Source: Moraxellaceae bacterium
Lineage (GTDB): Bacteria; Pseudomonadota; Gammaproteobacteria; Pseudomonadales; Ketobacteraceae
Assembly: GCA_002402125.1 (NCBI GenBank)
Contig: NVVG01000031.1
Location: forward strand, 12,599 to 29,485
Direction: 5' to 3'
DNA length: 16,887 bases
Each line of letters starts with the position of its first letter. Position 1 is the stretch's first letter. Made by a program: the position numbers and the translations under genes. Positions 7,744 to 16,355 of this stretch are shown one piece after another. The notes under the pieces are model-generated. The model was given only the letters and a program-made list of their open reading frames with translations, ran no database searches and had not been told where the DNA came from.

Positions 7744-7920
7744 AGAATAATCAACATTTGTTGATGGCTTGCATGGCCTCCTACAACTGGGTATGTTACA
7801 CCTCTAACGCATTGAAAACAGAGCTTGCATACATACAGTCAGGGCAAGTGAGTTAATTATTTCTGTTCTTTTAATCTGATTATTTCAAACAATGAATACA
7901 AACTAACCGCCGAGGGTTTC

Positions 7921-9759
7921 ATGAGTAGCAGCAATACCGACATGATCACGTGGAGCATGGTAATGAAGAAGGTTCCCTCTTTAGTGGAACGACTTCCCCG
8001 CATCATCAAAGGTTACAAATTCGTCAATTTCAATAATGCAAAAAAACCCTGCGGACTTGGTTGGACTTTTGAACAAGCAGCACAAAAAAACCCTCGCGGC
8101 CCCGCACTACTTTATGAAAACGTTCGTTTTAATTATGACGAAGTTAATCAGTGGGCAAACAGAATTTCCCACTATCTGATGAGCCAAGGCATTCAAAAAG
8201 GTGATGTTGTTGGCATCCTAATGGAAAACCGTCCAGAGATTCTTGTTACGGTATTAGCCGCCACAAAAATTGGCGCTGTTTGCGCAATGATTAACACCTC
8301 ACAAGCACACAACGTTTTGGTACATAGCTTTAACCTTGTCAAACCCAAAGCCGTTATTGTTGGTGAGGAATTAGTTCAGGCATATAACGAGGTTCGCGCA
8401 GAGGTCAACATTGATGACAGCCAAACCTATTTTGTCGCTGATACCGATACAACAAAAGACCCAGGCATAGCGCCAAAGGGATTCCTAAATTTATCCACTG
8501 AATCCGCTCGCAGCTCAACACGCAACCCTGAAACCACCAACAACATCTATATGGACGACCCCTGCCTGTATATATACACCTCTGGCACCACAGGGTTACC
8601 CAAAGCGGGCATTCTCAAACATGGCCGCTGGATGAAGTCCTATGGTGGCTTTGGCATCATCTCATTAAAAATGGGCCCCAAAGACATCCTGTATTCTACT
8701 CTGCCCCTCTACCATGCAACGGGTTTATGTGTCTGCTGGGGATCCGCTATTGCGGGCTCATCCGGTTTTGCTATTCGGCGCAAGTTCTCCGCCACAAACT
8801 TCTGGAAAGACACGCGTAAATTCAATGCCACCACCATTGGTTATGTGGGCGAGTTATGCCGCTACCTCATGGATCAACCGCAAAAATCTGACGATGCCAA
8901 TAACCCTGTCTATAAAATGGTGGGCAACGGTTTACGACCCGGTGTTTGGGTGCCTTTTAAAGACCGTTTTGATATAGATCAAGTGTGCGAATTATATGCC
9001 GCAAGTGACGGCAACATCGGGTTTACCAATGTATTCAATTTTGATAATACCGTTGGTTATTCGCCCATGCCTTGGACACTGGCCCAATATGACAAAGAAA
9101 AGAACGAAGCTATTCGTGGAGACGATGGATTTATCAAAGAAGCACCAAAAGGCGGTGTGGGTTTATTGCTCGCCAAGATTGATGACAAAACCCCGCTAGA
9201 CGGATACACCGACCCAGAAAAAACCAAAAAGGTTATTATTGAAAACGTACTCGAACAAGGTGACCGGTACTTCAACACCGGCGATATATTACGCGACATA
9301 GGTTTTGGCCACGCCCAATTTGTTGATCGATTAGGCGACACCTTCCGATGGAAAGGAGAAAATGTCTCCACCACAGAAGTAGAAAACATCCTCACCCAAC
9401 ACTCTCAATTATCTGAAGTTGTTGCCTACGGCGTCGAAATACCCAACACCAATGGTCGCGCTGGCATGGTGTCAATAACACCATCCGTGCCATTGGAGGC
9501 CCTGAATTTTAAAGACATCCTAGCCTTTGCAAAAAAAGCAATGCCTGTATACGCCATACCACTGTTCCTGCGTATAAAAGAACACATGGAAACAACAGGC
9601 ACCTTTAAATATCAAAAAACCAAATTAAAAGAGGAAGCATTTGATCCAAGCCAAACCGGTGGCGAAGCGATCTATGCGTGGTTACCCGGTACCGATGATT
9701 ACGTTCTGGTCACTGAAGAGCTGCTGGCGAACATTGTCGAAGGTAAGTACCGCTACTAA
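7921..9759 (+). CDS. Long-chain/very-long-chain acyl-CoA synthetase, FATP type
   Basis: The 612-residue adenylate-forming enzyme activates fatty acids to acyl-CoA using ATP, likely at the inner face of the membrane. The P-loop YIYTSGTTGLPKA is at 217-229 and LPLYHATGL at 261-269. GNGLRPGVW (335-343), a FATP signature, separates it from FadD. The TGD motif is at 453-455 and the hinge region DRLGDTFRWKGEN at 469-481, with STTEVE after it. The A5 motif reads ELYAASDGN (358-366) where FATP proteins usually have a Glu (TEGN or SEGN), a conservative Glu-to-Asp change. GAGGG lies 4 nt before the ATG, a strong ribosome-binding site. With the upstream SDR it suggests a fatty-acyl activation and reduction unit; the helical protein at 10172 may belong to it. 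Confidence 0.93.
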   Translation: MSSSNTDMITWSMVMKKVPSLVERLPRIIKGYKFVNFNNAKKPCGLGWTFEQAAQKNPRGPALLYENVRFNYDEVNQWANRISHYLMSQGIQKGDVVGILMENRPEILVTVLAATKIGAVCAMINTSQAHNVLVHSFNLVKPKAVIVGEELVQAYNEVRAEVNIDDSQTYFVADTDTTKDPGIAPKGFLNLSTESARSSTRNPETTNNIYMDDPCLYIYTSGTTGLPKAGILKHGRWMKSYGGFGIISLKMGPKDILYSTLPLYHATGLCVCWGSAIAGSSGFAIRRKFSATNFWKDTRKFNATTIGYVGELCRYLMDQPQKSDDANNPVYKMVGNGLRPGVWVPFKDRFDIDQVCELYAASDGNIGFTNVFNFDNTVGYSPMPWTLAQYDKEKNEAIRGDDGFIKEAPKGGVGLLLAKIDDKTPLDGYTDPEKTKKVIIENVLEQGDRYFNTGDILRDIGFGHAQFVDRLGDTFRWKGENVSTTEVENILTQHSQLSEVVAYGVEIPNTNGRAGMVSITPSVPLEALNFKDILAFAKKAMPVYAIPLFLRIKEHMETTGTFKYQKTKLKEEAFDPSQTGGEAIYAWLPGTDDYVLVTEELLANIVEGKYRY

Positions 9760-10171
9760 CGTCCTTCGGTCATCAGCGCTATCTAGCGCTCAATACCGAC
9801 GCTGCTAGCCCTATCACAGGGCTGGCGCCACAACACTAGCACCACAACATAAGATACCCCACCCTGTATTCAGACTCCCTCTTCCCCTGCACAGCCAGCC
9901 TCAGACTAGCCGAATATTCCACATCTCGCGCACACATCACTCAAAGTCATGCAACCGACTGTATTTAACTGATTAATTTTCTACCGGCAATCCACCCCTC
10001 AAAACGCCTGCAATAACTATACAAATCCCAACGAAATAAATTTGGTCAATCTACTTGTCGTCGATTGATATTGGATATAGACTACAATTCGTTACAAACG
10101 GTTACACAACCACACAAATTACACAAATCACACAAATCACACAAACCAACCTGAATTAGAAGAGTATCAAA
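9760..10171. other. Intergenic region with two hairpins, no gene seen
   Basis: This 412-nt gap follows the acyl-CoA synthetase. I see no ORF with a credible start. AGCGCTATCTAGCGCT at 9775-9790 is a 7-bp inverted repeat with a 2-nt loop. GCTAGCCCT-ATCAC-AGGGCTGGC at 9804-9826 forms a 9-bp stem with one G-T pair. Neither has a T-run, so these may be Rho-dependent or processing structures after the gene. The stretch from about 9870 to 10000 is C-rich and featureless. A weak promoter-like pair (TTGTCG at 10055-10060 and TATAGA at 10076-10081, 15-nt spacer) precedes the next gene. Confidence 0.5.
10112..10147. repeat. Four tandem 9-bp repeats upstream of the helical protein gene
   Basis: ACACAAATT, ACACAAATC, ACACAAATC and ACACAAACC lie end to end, ending 24 nt before the next ATG. 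They fall between the possible promoter and the ribosome-binding site and so would be in the 5' leader. They may be a slippage-prone spacer or a binding array. Confidence 0.7.
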
Positions 10172-10822
10172 ATGAAAGCTAATAACACTACCGACGTTGA
10201 GGTTTCCCTTTTAGATAAAGCAAAACAATATACCAACAAGACTCGAGTATTGGTGCCCGGCTTAGTTGCAAGCCTTACAGAACTTCGCCAAGAAATTGTT
10301 GAATCGGCTGTCGAAAGCGGAAACCAGATATTTGAAAAAAGAGCTATGGACAAACAAGTAGCCCAAAAGCAAAAAGTAACCAATATAAAAAAGGCCGCAT
10401 CAAAGTCTACTGATACGGCGGAAGAGAATGCTGTAAATGAAACCAAGGCTATTGAGATTTTATTGGACTCAAGTAAAGCCATCGTTGACGGTGCAAAATA
10501 CGGTAGAAATATCTGTATTGGTCTGGTGAATAATTTACTGGAGGGAACCAGCTCTTTCTATAAAACCATTGAGGAGCGTGCAAGCTCGCGCTACAAAGAG
10601 CTATATAACTTCACACTGGAAAAAAGCACGCCCAAAGATGCAAAGGCCTCTGATCAAGAAACCATTGACAAGAAACAAAGCCTTAACTTGAAAAAGATTC
10701 AATTGATTGGAATTGAAACCCGTCACGAGTTAATGGCGATGGCCGAAAAGTTCTCAGAAAATGCCGAAGACAAAGGCAAAGAAATTGAGCAGGCTCAAGA
10801 AAAAGCACTGAAAGAGGCCTAA
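10172..10822 (+). CDS. Helical cytosolic protein, possibly phasin-like
   Basis: The 216-residue product is almost entirely predicted amphipathic helix, rich in Lys, Glu and Ala, with no signal peptide or membrane segment. It has a helical N-terminal half (residues 10-60), a charged linker (60-90), a conserved-looking middle (95-150) with a short hydrophobic run ICIGLVNNLLEG, and a charged C-terminal helix. Phasins coat polyhydroxyalkanoate granules and have this build, and the gene follows an acyl-CoA synthetase. However, I see no motif that proves phasin identity, so this is inference. The ATG at 10172 has AGAAGAG 8 nt upstream. Alternatives are a stress-related or membrane-interacting coiled-coil protein. 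Confidence 0.75.
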   Translation: MKANNTTDVEVSLLDKAKQYTNKTRVLVPGLVASLTELRQEIVESAVESGNQIFEKRAMDKQVAQKQKVTNIKKAASKSTDTAEENAVNETKAIEILLDSSKAIVDGAKYGRNICIGLVNNLLEGTSSFYKTIEERASSRYKELYNFTLEKSTPKDAKASDQETIDKKQSLNLKKIQLIGIETRHELMAMAEKFSENAEDKGKEIEQAQEKALKEA

Positions 10823-10849
10823 GGCCAGACCACGTACGCAAGCATTACA

Positions 10850-10917
10850 CTTGAGTTATAGAAAATGTAGGGATGGTTTGTGACACTCACGTTGGCACAT
10901 TTTCTATATCACTCAAG
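10850..10917. repeat. Long imperfect inverted repeat
   Basis: The left arm, CTTGAGT-TATAGAAAATGT (10850-10868), pairs with the right arm, ACATTTTCTATA-TC-ACTCAAG (10897-10917). All 19 left-arm bases pair, apart from a 2-nt bulge in the right arm. The 28-nt spacer contains a small GTGA-CAC-TCAC hairpin. The structure lies between the helical protein gene and a small ORF, and its right arm ends within AAGGGG, the apparent ribosome-binding site of that ORF. It has no terminator-like T-run. Confidence 0.8.
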
Positions 10918-10928
10918 GGGATATCTAA

Positions 10929-11108
10929 ATGGATCCGAGCACGGAGCTATCGCGGAAAAGGCGATTTAGAGGTGCCCTTAAGCGCAATCCATCAGTTCCA
11001 CTGATCATTACACCACTTCCTAGCAATATCCTACCGGTCGACGAGCTAAACTCTATCAACGAGTCATTCCTCAGCATCGAGCTTGGCCCCGTATTTGTCG
11101 AATACTAA
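10929..11108 (+). CDS. Candidate small protein (59 aa), hypothetical
   Basis: A 59-codon ORF, ATG at 10929 to TAA at 11106-11108, follows AAGGGG at 8 nt spacing. The peptide begins MDPSTELSRKRRFRGALKR, a strongly basic region, then SVPLIITPLPSNILPVDELN and an acidic end (INESFLSIELGPVFVEY). I recognise no family, and there is no signal peptide or membrane helix. It fills an otherwise empty 432-nt gap between the helical protein gene and the TonB receptor. The good ribosome-binding site and the inverted repeat touching it argue that it may be real. A chance ORF of this length is also quite possible. Confidence 0.42.
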   Translation: MDPSTELSRKRRFRGALKRNPSVPLIITPLPSNILPVDELNSINESFLSIELGPVFVEY

Positions 11109-11190
11109 CAAGTAGTTAGCTGATATAAAGTAGCTCCATCGATGTACACTATACACATTGATACGCTCCCACCATAACCTACCCAGGGAT

Positions 11191-11219
11191 TTGGTCTTTT
11201 TCTGATCGTCAACTACAAT
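11191..11219 (+). promoter_or_regulatory. Possible sigma-70 promoter of the TonB receptor gene
   Basis: TTGGTC (3 of 6 for -35) and TACAAT (5 of 6 for -10) are separated by exactly 17 nt. Transcription would start near 11226, giving a leader of about 29 nt. I see no Fur-like operator over it. The rest of 11109-11254 shows nothing else recognisable. Confidence 0.33.
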
Positions 11220-11254
11220 GACAATACATATCAATTACATCTCCAGATACTTCC

Positions 11255-13318
11255 ATGGAATTTTCTATCACCGGATTGAAAGCCACTAGATTGAAAGCGC
11301 TTAGATTAAAAGCGCTTAGATTAATAATGCTGCTCACCCTATTATCCACCTTATCGCCATCACAAACCCTCGCAGAGGAATCCACTGATTTTTCTTTAGA
11401 GGACCTTCTCAATCTTACCGTAACCTCCGTCTCCAAAAGAGAAGAACGGCTATTTACTACCCCTTCAGCTGTTTATGTCATTACCCAAGAAGATATTCGC
11501 CGTTCTGGCTATACCACAATTGCCGAAGCCCTACGCGTAGTACCCGGTATACACGTCGCAAGAGCAGCCAATTATACTTGGGCAATTTCCACCCGAGGTT
11601 TTAATAGCAGGTTCGCCAACAAGCTATTGGTACTGATGGACGGCCGCAGCGTATACACGCCTTTTTTTGGAGGAACCTATTGGGAGCTGCAAGATACCGT
11701 AATGGAAGATATTGAGCGCATTGAAATTATACGTGGACCTGGTGCTACGGTGTGGGGAGCCAATGCGATGAACGGTGTCATTAATATCATTACTCGTTCT
11801 GCAGAATACCGGCAGGATAATTTGATATCTGCTAATGAGTCAAATCAACATCAAAGCTTAACCTTACGCACAGGTGGCAGCACTGAACTCAGCGCATATA
11901 CCCTTTACCTTAAAGTCGACCGACATCAACCTCTAGTAAATGAGGTAGGGGATGACGGCTTCGATGAGTTTTCAAAAACACAGGCTGGGTTCCGTATTGA
12001 CTGGAGCAACAGCGAAACAAATCAAGTCTCATTGCAGGGTGATTTCTACGATGAAGAACTGGAGTACCTGCATATGGTCACCACAGACACGCCCCCCTAT
12101 TTGTTCGATAGCCTCACCAACGAAGTGGTATCAGGGGGGAATTTTCTAGTCAAATGGCAACATCGCACATCCGATACCTCAAGCTTTAGCTTACAGTTTT
12201 TTATCAATCATTCTGATCGAAAGCGCCCCTCGTTGGATGCGGTGCGAGATACCGTCGATCTAGAGTTTTTTCAACAATTCCAATACGGCAAAAAGCATGC
12301 TATTTCTTGGGGTGCAGGTTACAGAAACAGCTCGGATAAAATTGACACGCCACTATTCGCCCTCAACATATCTCCCGACAACTTGAGCATGGACCTATAC
12401 AGTGCATTCATCCAAGACAAAATTGAACTCAAAGAAGATACCTTATGGTTAACGCTTGGCTCAAAAATTGAGAAGAATCATTATAGCGGCACCGAATTCC
12501 TCCCTAGCGCCCGCATGTCCTGGCTACCGACGCCAACCCAAACTGTTTGGTCATCAATCTCACGAGCCGTGCAAACGCCAACACGCACCAGTAATTTAGA
12601 GATTAACTATCTTTTTTTCCCTACTTTCCCACCATTCCCCATCGCCGGCACTGTACTTAGAAACAATCCCCCCAAAGACCCAAAATCTCAAGTACTATTA
12701 GCCTACGAGCTCGGCTATCGAGTGCAAGCGTCCGAAAATTTAACGCTGGACATGGCCCTATTCTATAACGATTATGAAGATATAAATGTTACAAACAGCG
12801 CCCCGATTGCCGTAGAAACCTTCCCTAATGGCACATATACTATAATCTCTAGCGATGTCGTCAATGAAGGGGTAGCCACCGTCTATGGAGCAGAGATAAC
12901 CACTCGCTGGAGCCCGAATGACGACTGGATGATTACTGGCAGTTATTCTTATTTATTTGAGGACTTTGAAACCACCTCCAAAAGCGATGACTCAACGTTT
13001 GAGTTTCTTGAAAAAAGAGATCCATCAGATCAATTTAAGTTTACCGCACATAGAGATCTGGATTTCGACCTGGAACTCGATGTTCACTTTTATTACGTTA
13101 GTGAGATCCAAGTCAATCAAGCGGGTAGTGAAATCGATATTCCGCACTATAAACAGACCAATATTCGCCTAGGTTGGGCTCCGCGACAATTTTTAGAACT
13201 GAGTCTCGGTGCTAACAATGTTTTTGACAGCAGGCACGCTGAATTTGCTGGTACCAGTGGGCGGGCATCCTATGAAGTTCCCAGATCCTACTATTTGAAA
13301 ATAAAGGCTGAGTTCTAG
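11255..13318 (+). CDS. TonB-dependent outer-membrane receptor
   Basis: The 687-residue product has a signal peptide ending about residue 40 (TLA|EE), a plug domain at about 60-180, and a beta-barrel to the C-terminal Phe. The plug shows VITQEDIRRSG, ALRVVPGIHV, STRGFNSRF, VLMDGRSVYTP, IERIEIIRGPGATVWGANAMNGVINIIT, all classical. Such receptors import siderophores, cobalamin or other large ligands using TonB energy; the ligand here cannot be read from sequence. The segment SLEDLLNLTVTSVSK just after the signal peptide is typical of one receptor subgroup. The ATG at 11255 lacks a clear ribosome-binding site, and a second Met at residue 25 is possible. The gene converges on the chemoreceptor gene downstream. 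Its signal-peptide n-region is encoded by tandem repeats. Confidence 0.95.
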   Translation: MEFSITGLKATRLKALRLKALRLIMLLTLLSTLSPSQTLAEESTDFSLEDLLNLTVTSVSKREERLFTTPSAVYVITQEDIRRSGYTTIAEALRVVPGIHVARAANYTWAISTRGFNSRFANKLLVLMDGRSVYTPFFGGTYWELQDTVMEDIERIEIIRGPGATVWGANAMNGVINIITRSAEYRQDNLISANESNQHQSLTLRTGGSTELSAYTLYLKVDRHQPLVNEVGDDGFDEFSKTQAGFRIDWSNSETNQVSLQGDFYDEELEYLHMVTTDTPPYLFDSLTNEVVSGGNFLVKWQHRTSDTSSFSLQFFINHSDRKRPSLDAVRDTVDLEFFQQFQYGKKHAISWGAGYRNSSDKIDTPLFALNISPDNLSMDLYSAFIQDKIELKEDTLWLTLGSKIEKNHYSGTEFLPSARMSWLPTPTQTVWSSISRAVQTPTRTSNLEINYLFFPTFPPFPIAGTVLRNNPPKDPKSQVLLAYELGYRVQASENLTLDMALFYNDYEDINVTNSAPIAVETFPNGTYTIISSDVVNEGVATVYGAEITTRWSPNDDWMITGSYSYLFEDFETTSKSDDSTFEFLEKRDPSDQFKFTAHRDLDFDLELDVHFYYVSEIQVNQAGSEIDIPHYKQTNIRLGWAPRQFLELSLGANNVFDSRHAEFAGTSGRASYEVPRSYYLKIKAEF
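11274..11318 (+). repeat. 15-bp tandem repeats in the receptor signal peptide
   Basis: Three 15-bp units (GATTGAAAGCCACTA, GATTGAAAGCGCTTA, GATTAAAAGCGCTTA) lie in tandem, with a fourth partial copy starting at 11319. They are in frame and encode LKATR-LKALR-LKALR, giving a 24-residue basic n-region, unusually long for a signal peptide. Confidence 0.85.
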
Positions 13319-13398
13319 CGAACCTAATACCGGAAAATCATTTGATTCATGGGTAACAGAACCCACTACCCTAGTGATTGTCTAAAAACATCCCATAT

Positions 13399-15414
13399 CT
13401 AATCAATGCCCGCATCTTGGGAAAAATCCGTGATTGTTCTCGCTAAATGGTTAGATACCGCACTTAGGTTTTCCATATTACTTTCCAACACAGAAATCAT
13501 ATGGTTGTTGTAACAAACAACCTCATTAAGCTGGTCTTTTGCTTGGGTAACCCTGCTGCTTTTATCACCTTGCAGTTTAGCGCAAGCCACTACATCAACG
13601 GATAAAACAGCCATTCTTTTCATACATTCATCAATTTCTACAATAGTGGATGTAGAAACAGCCATTTGTTCTGAAAATGCCATTGTAGTATCGGCGGTCG
13701 ATTCCATGGCAACGTCCAGCTTCTGGCTTATAGCACTATTACCTTGCACCATATTTGCAATTTGATTGGCTGACTCTTGGGTTTTTCTAGCTAGATTGCG
13801 TACCTCGTCGGCAACAACAGCAAACCCCCTACCACTCTCACCGGCTCTAGCAGCTTCAATTGCTGCGTTGAGGGCAAGCAGGTTGGTTTGATCTGCAATA
13901 GATTTGATGATATCAATCACCGAGAGCATAGAATTGCTTGTCTGGGATAGGTCTGCAATATCCTGTCTAAGCGTGGTGATATCACCCGCAAGTGTATTGG
14001 ACTGCTCACCCAGAATGCTCATTGTTGCTACACCCTCACCCACAGCACGCGAGGTAACTTCGATCTCGTCTGACGTAGCGGTAGTTTTATCGGCAATTTC
14101 ACCAATATTCGATGCCATGTCGTCACTTGCCGTACTGATTCTATCGGACAACTCAAAACCTTCTTCGATACTAATAATCATTTGTTCGATAACGTCGTTA
14201 CTATCTTTTATTTGATCACTTAAACTCATGGTTTCTTCATGTATTTCTCTCACCGTGCTAGTGAAGTTAGACAACAATTCATTAAAATAGGTTGCAGCCT
14301 CCCCCACTTCATCAGACGAGCTTATTTCAATCCTAGTGCTCAGACTGCCGCCCCCTCTGGCAATATCCAACAATACATCACGGATTTTTTGTATCGGTTT
14401 AATAATATACTTGCCGCTTAAATACACCGACAATATTGAAATAAATATAGCAGCACATATTGCAATGATGTTTGCTCTTGAAGACAGGTCAATACTGTTA
14501 ACCAGGGAAAGTCGGGCCTCTTCAGTTTGTTTATGGCTGTTCTCAATCAGGAAATCCAGTGCAAGATCCAACTTTGTGAACAATGGCACCAGTTTCTTTC
14601 TAAAAACGAAATTATCTCGCTTCCAATCTTCGGCCCCATGTACTTTTAGCATGTTATCTAAATGTGAAATGTAGGCCGCTTCATTCTGGATAATTTCTTC
14701 AATCAAATCGGCAATATCATCATCTAATTCCTCATTTTCTTGCAATTCAACAGATTTTTGGCGAACCCCCTGTGAATAAAGTGACACCTCAGACAGACTA
14801 TTTTCATCGCGTAACACCAAATAATTTCTAGCTTGGCTAATTAGCATCGCCCACGAATAACGAAGCTCCTGCATTTTTGGAATAACGTCTTCTAATCCGC
14901 CATCTTCCTCTTGTAGAATTTCCGCTTCACCTAACATGTCATTAACAGCGTTCATTATCACGGTTGATATAGGGTCAAGATGATGAATGGATATTTTTAA
15001 TGCGGGGAGGTTTTCTTCGACATCTTCCACATAAACAAATATTTCTTGACTGACAACGTCAGAGTCCGCCAATACCAACGTGATATCCGATACTGATTGC
15101 TTCTCGGCATCGGACAATTGTAACGCATCAAACAAGCCTATTTTTTCTCTAGCCTGTTTTATCTCATCTAGATAGGAAGTCTTATGCTCAATGTTTGCCG
15201 ACAGCATATAACCGCTTAACGATGTCAAACCCGATCGAATGTGGTTTGATACTTCCAATGCATTGATAATTTTTGGCTGACTCTCATTGATAACACTATC
15301 GATACTTTTATTGATAGAAACAAAAACAACATAATTGCTTACAACAATAGCGATAACCGTTAAAACAATCGCTCCATAGCCACTTAACACTTTTTCCCTA
15401 ATACCAATTTTCAT
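13399..15414 (-). CDS. Methyl-accepting chemotaxis protein
   Basis: The 671-residue transducer has a TM helix near residues 11-33, a long all-helical periplasmic domain (about 34-313), a second TM near 314-334, a HAMP domain to about 388, and a cytoplasmic signalling domain. The hairpin tip reads [19 protein letters not shown], then [17 protein letters not shown], the core that docks CheA and CheW. The periplasmic domain has no Cache or PAS signature; its helical bundle and length (about 280 residues) resemble a double-length helical-bundle ligand domain. No C-terminal NWETF-type pentapeptide is present. The ATG lies 1 nt after the stop of the cytochrome P460 gene, and I see no strong ribosome-binding site, so translation is probably coupled. 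The partner suggests a redox or nitrogen-oxide signal, by inference. Confidence 0.96.
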   Translation of the reverse strand: MKIGIREKVLSGYGAIVLTVIAIVVSNYVVFVSINKSIDSVINESQPKIINALEVSNHIRSGLTSLSGYMLSANIEHKTSYLDEIKQAREKIGLFDALQLSDAEKQSVSDITLVLADSDVVSQEIFVYVEDVEENLPALKISIHHLDPISTVIMNAVNDMLGEAEILQEEDGGLEDVIPKMQELRYSWAMLISQARNYLVLRDENSLSEVSLYSQGVRQKSVELQENEELDDDIADLIEEIIQNEAAYISHLDNMLKVHGAEDWKRDNFVFRKKLVPLFTKLDLALDFLIENSHKQTEEARLSLVNSIDLSSRANIIAICAAIFISILSVYLSGKYIIKPIQKIRDVLLDIARGGGSLSTRIEISSSDEVGEAATYFNELLSNFTSTVREIHEETMSLSDQIKDSNDVIEQMIISIEEGFELSDRISTASDDMASNIGEIADKTTATSDEIEVTSRAVGEGVATMSILGEQSNTLAGDITTLRQDIADLSQTSNSMLSVIDIIKSIADQTNLLALNAAIEAARAGESGRGFAVVADEVRNLARKTQESANQIANMVQGNSAISQKLDVAMESTADTTMAFSEQMAVSTSTIVEIDECMKRMAVLSVDVVACAKLQGDKSSRVTQAKDQLNEVVCYNNHMISVLESNMENLSAVSNHLARTITDFSQDAGID

Positions 15415-15415
15415 G

Positions 15416-16003
15416 TTAATTCACTATATAAAATGTGGAAAATATATAATCCCTTTCCATAATATTTCCATGACAATCCGAGCATACTTTAAATACCGTT
15501 GGATCATCATATTTCCCTTCCAGGATAACTTTCCCATCCCCAGAGGTTTGAATATACAGCCAGTCTCCATGCTTCGTATCGTAGCCTTTTGGCATTTTTT
15601 TCATGATTGTCAAGCTAGCAGGTTCTTTCGGTAGGCCTCCGACATCCAAGTAATTTTCCTTAATGATAACGGCCCCAACTGGGTACTGCTGATAGTTTAT
15701 GCTTAACTCCTCGTCTTCTTCGTCTTCTTCATCAAAATCAAGAAACTTCATAAATTCAAAGTAATTTTTTCGATAAGCCGCACTGTCGTGGGTCGCATAA
15801 ACCACAACAAAATTCCCCCAATGCAACCCCGAATATTCGAAGCCACTAAGGCGTTTATAGGTTTTTTGGTAACCCCCAAATTCTGCTCGGTATTTTTCCG
15901 GCAATTCGAAATGTTGTTGGCGAAAAGGATCCCTGCTTTCCGCCAAAACAGGGGAAGAGGAGATTACCAATAGTAAAAGAAGAGTTACTCGTAGGATATT
16001 CAT
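15416..16003 (-). CDS. Periplasmic cytochrome P460-family protein (haem c)
   Basis: The 195-residue product has a signal peptide ([21 protein letters not shown], cleavage after residue 21). The mature part matches the cytochrome P460 family: [48 protein letters not shown], and the C-terminal haem-c motif CSDCH (174-178) followed by [10 protein letters not shown]460 proteins carry a c-type haem, classically with a Lys cross-link, and oxidise hydroxylamine or bind NO. An acidic run, [11 protein letters not shown] (89-99), is inserted before YPVG and is encoded by 9-bp repeats. AGAGGAGC lies 6 nt upstream of the ATG. The gene ends 1 nt before the chemoreceptor, implying a shared role. Function as an enzyme or sensor is not decided by the sequence. 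Confidence 0.9.
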   Translation of the reverse strand: MNILRVTLLLLLVISSSPVLAESRDPFRQQHFELPEKYRAEFGGYQKTYKRLSGFEYSGLHWGNFVVVYATHDSAAYRKNYFEFMKFLDFDEEDEEDEELSINYQQYPVGAVIIKENYLDVGGLPKEPASLTIMKKMPKGYDTKHGDWLYIQTSGDGKVILEGKYDDPTVFKVCSDCHGNIMERDYIFSTFYIVN

Positions 16004-16014
16004 TTAAAGCTCCT

Positions 16015-16353
16015 CTATTCACTCCTAGACACATTCATAGTGGCTTTCTTTTTCCCTTTTCTCATCACATCAACCTGTTTAGATTCTCCATTTTTCAGAT
16101 CAATCACCAACTCCTCATATTTTGGTATTCTGAGCGACAGTGAAAGCAAATTTGTAGGGACATTTTCTAGTACAAAAGAATAGGTTTTCACCTTCTTTTC
16201 AAATTCTAAAACTTGAAAATATTCTGTTGGACTGGCAAAGATGTAAGATTTCATCTTTGGATGGATTTTACAACCAAACCGAACAAGAGAGTTTTCTGCC
16301 CAATCAAATGTGATAGACTTCTCCTGTGTTGGAGACATCAAACCTACATCGAA
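16015..16353 (-). pseudogene. 5'-truncated cupredoxin-like 'methylamine utilization' protein
   Basis: The frame encodes KFDVGL-MSPTQEKSITFDWAENS, then GCKIHPKMKSYI, then a beta-rich tail with VPTNLLSLSLRIP. In cupredoxin-like 'methylamine utilization' family proteins the matching segment is preceded by a signal peptide, an N-terminal domain and an HHVYSF motif with the first copper His. Here only the Cys-His-Met part (CKIHPKM) remains, and an in-frame stop lies just upstream. The first possible ATG is at 16338 with TAGGT upstream, but the homology appears to begin earlier, at the KFDVGL codons. I therefore read it as a remnant of a periplasmic copper protein that can no longer be exported. 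It ends 11 nt before the P460 gene. An alternative is a genuine short cytosolic protein (107 aa). Confidence 0.6.
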
Positions 16354-16355
16354 TT

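Noticed and set aside
7750..7765. Terminator after the SDR gene (ATCAAC-ATTT-GTTGAT)
   Set aside because: A 6-bp AT-rich stem with no T-run after it; not enough to call a terminator.
11209..11436. 75-codon minus-strand ORF opposite the TonB receptor start
   Set aside because: It is the antisense shadow of the 15-bp repeat region of the receptor signal peptide.
13319..13398. Bidirectional terminator between the convergent TonB receptor and chemoreceptor genes
   Set aside because: Only short stems (TGGGT/ACCCA and GGGTA/TACCC) with no T-run on either side are present.
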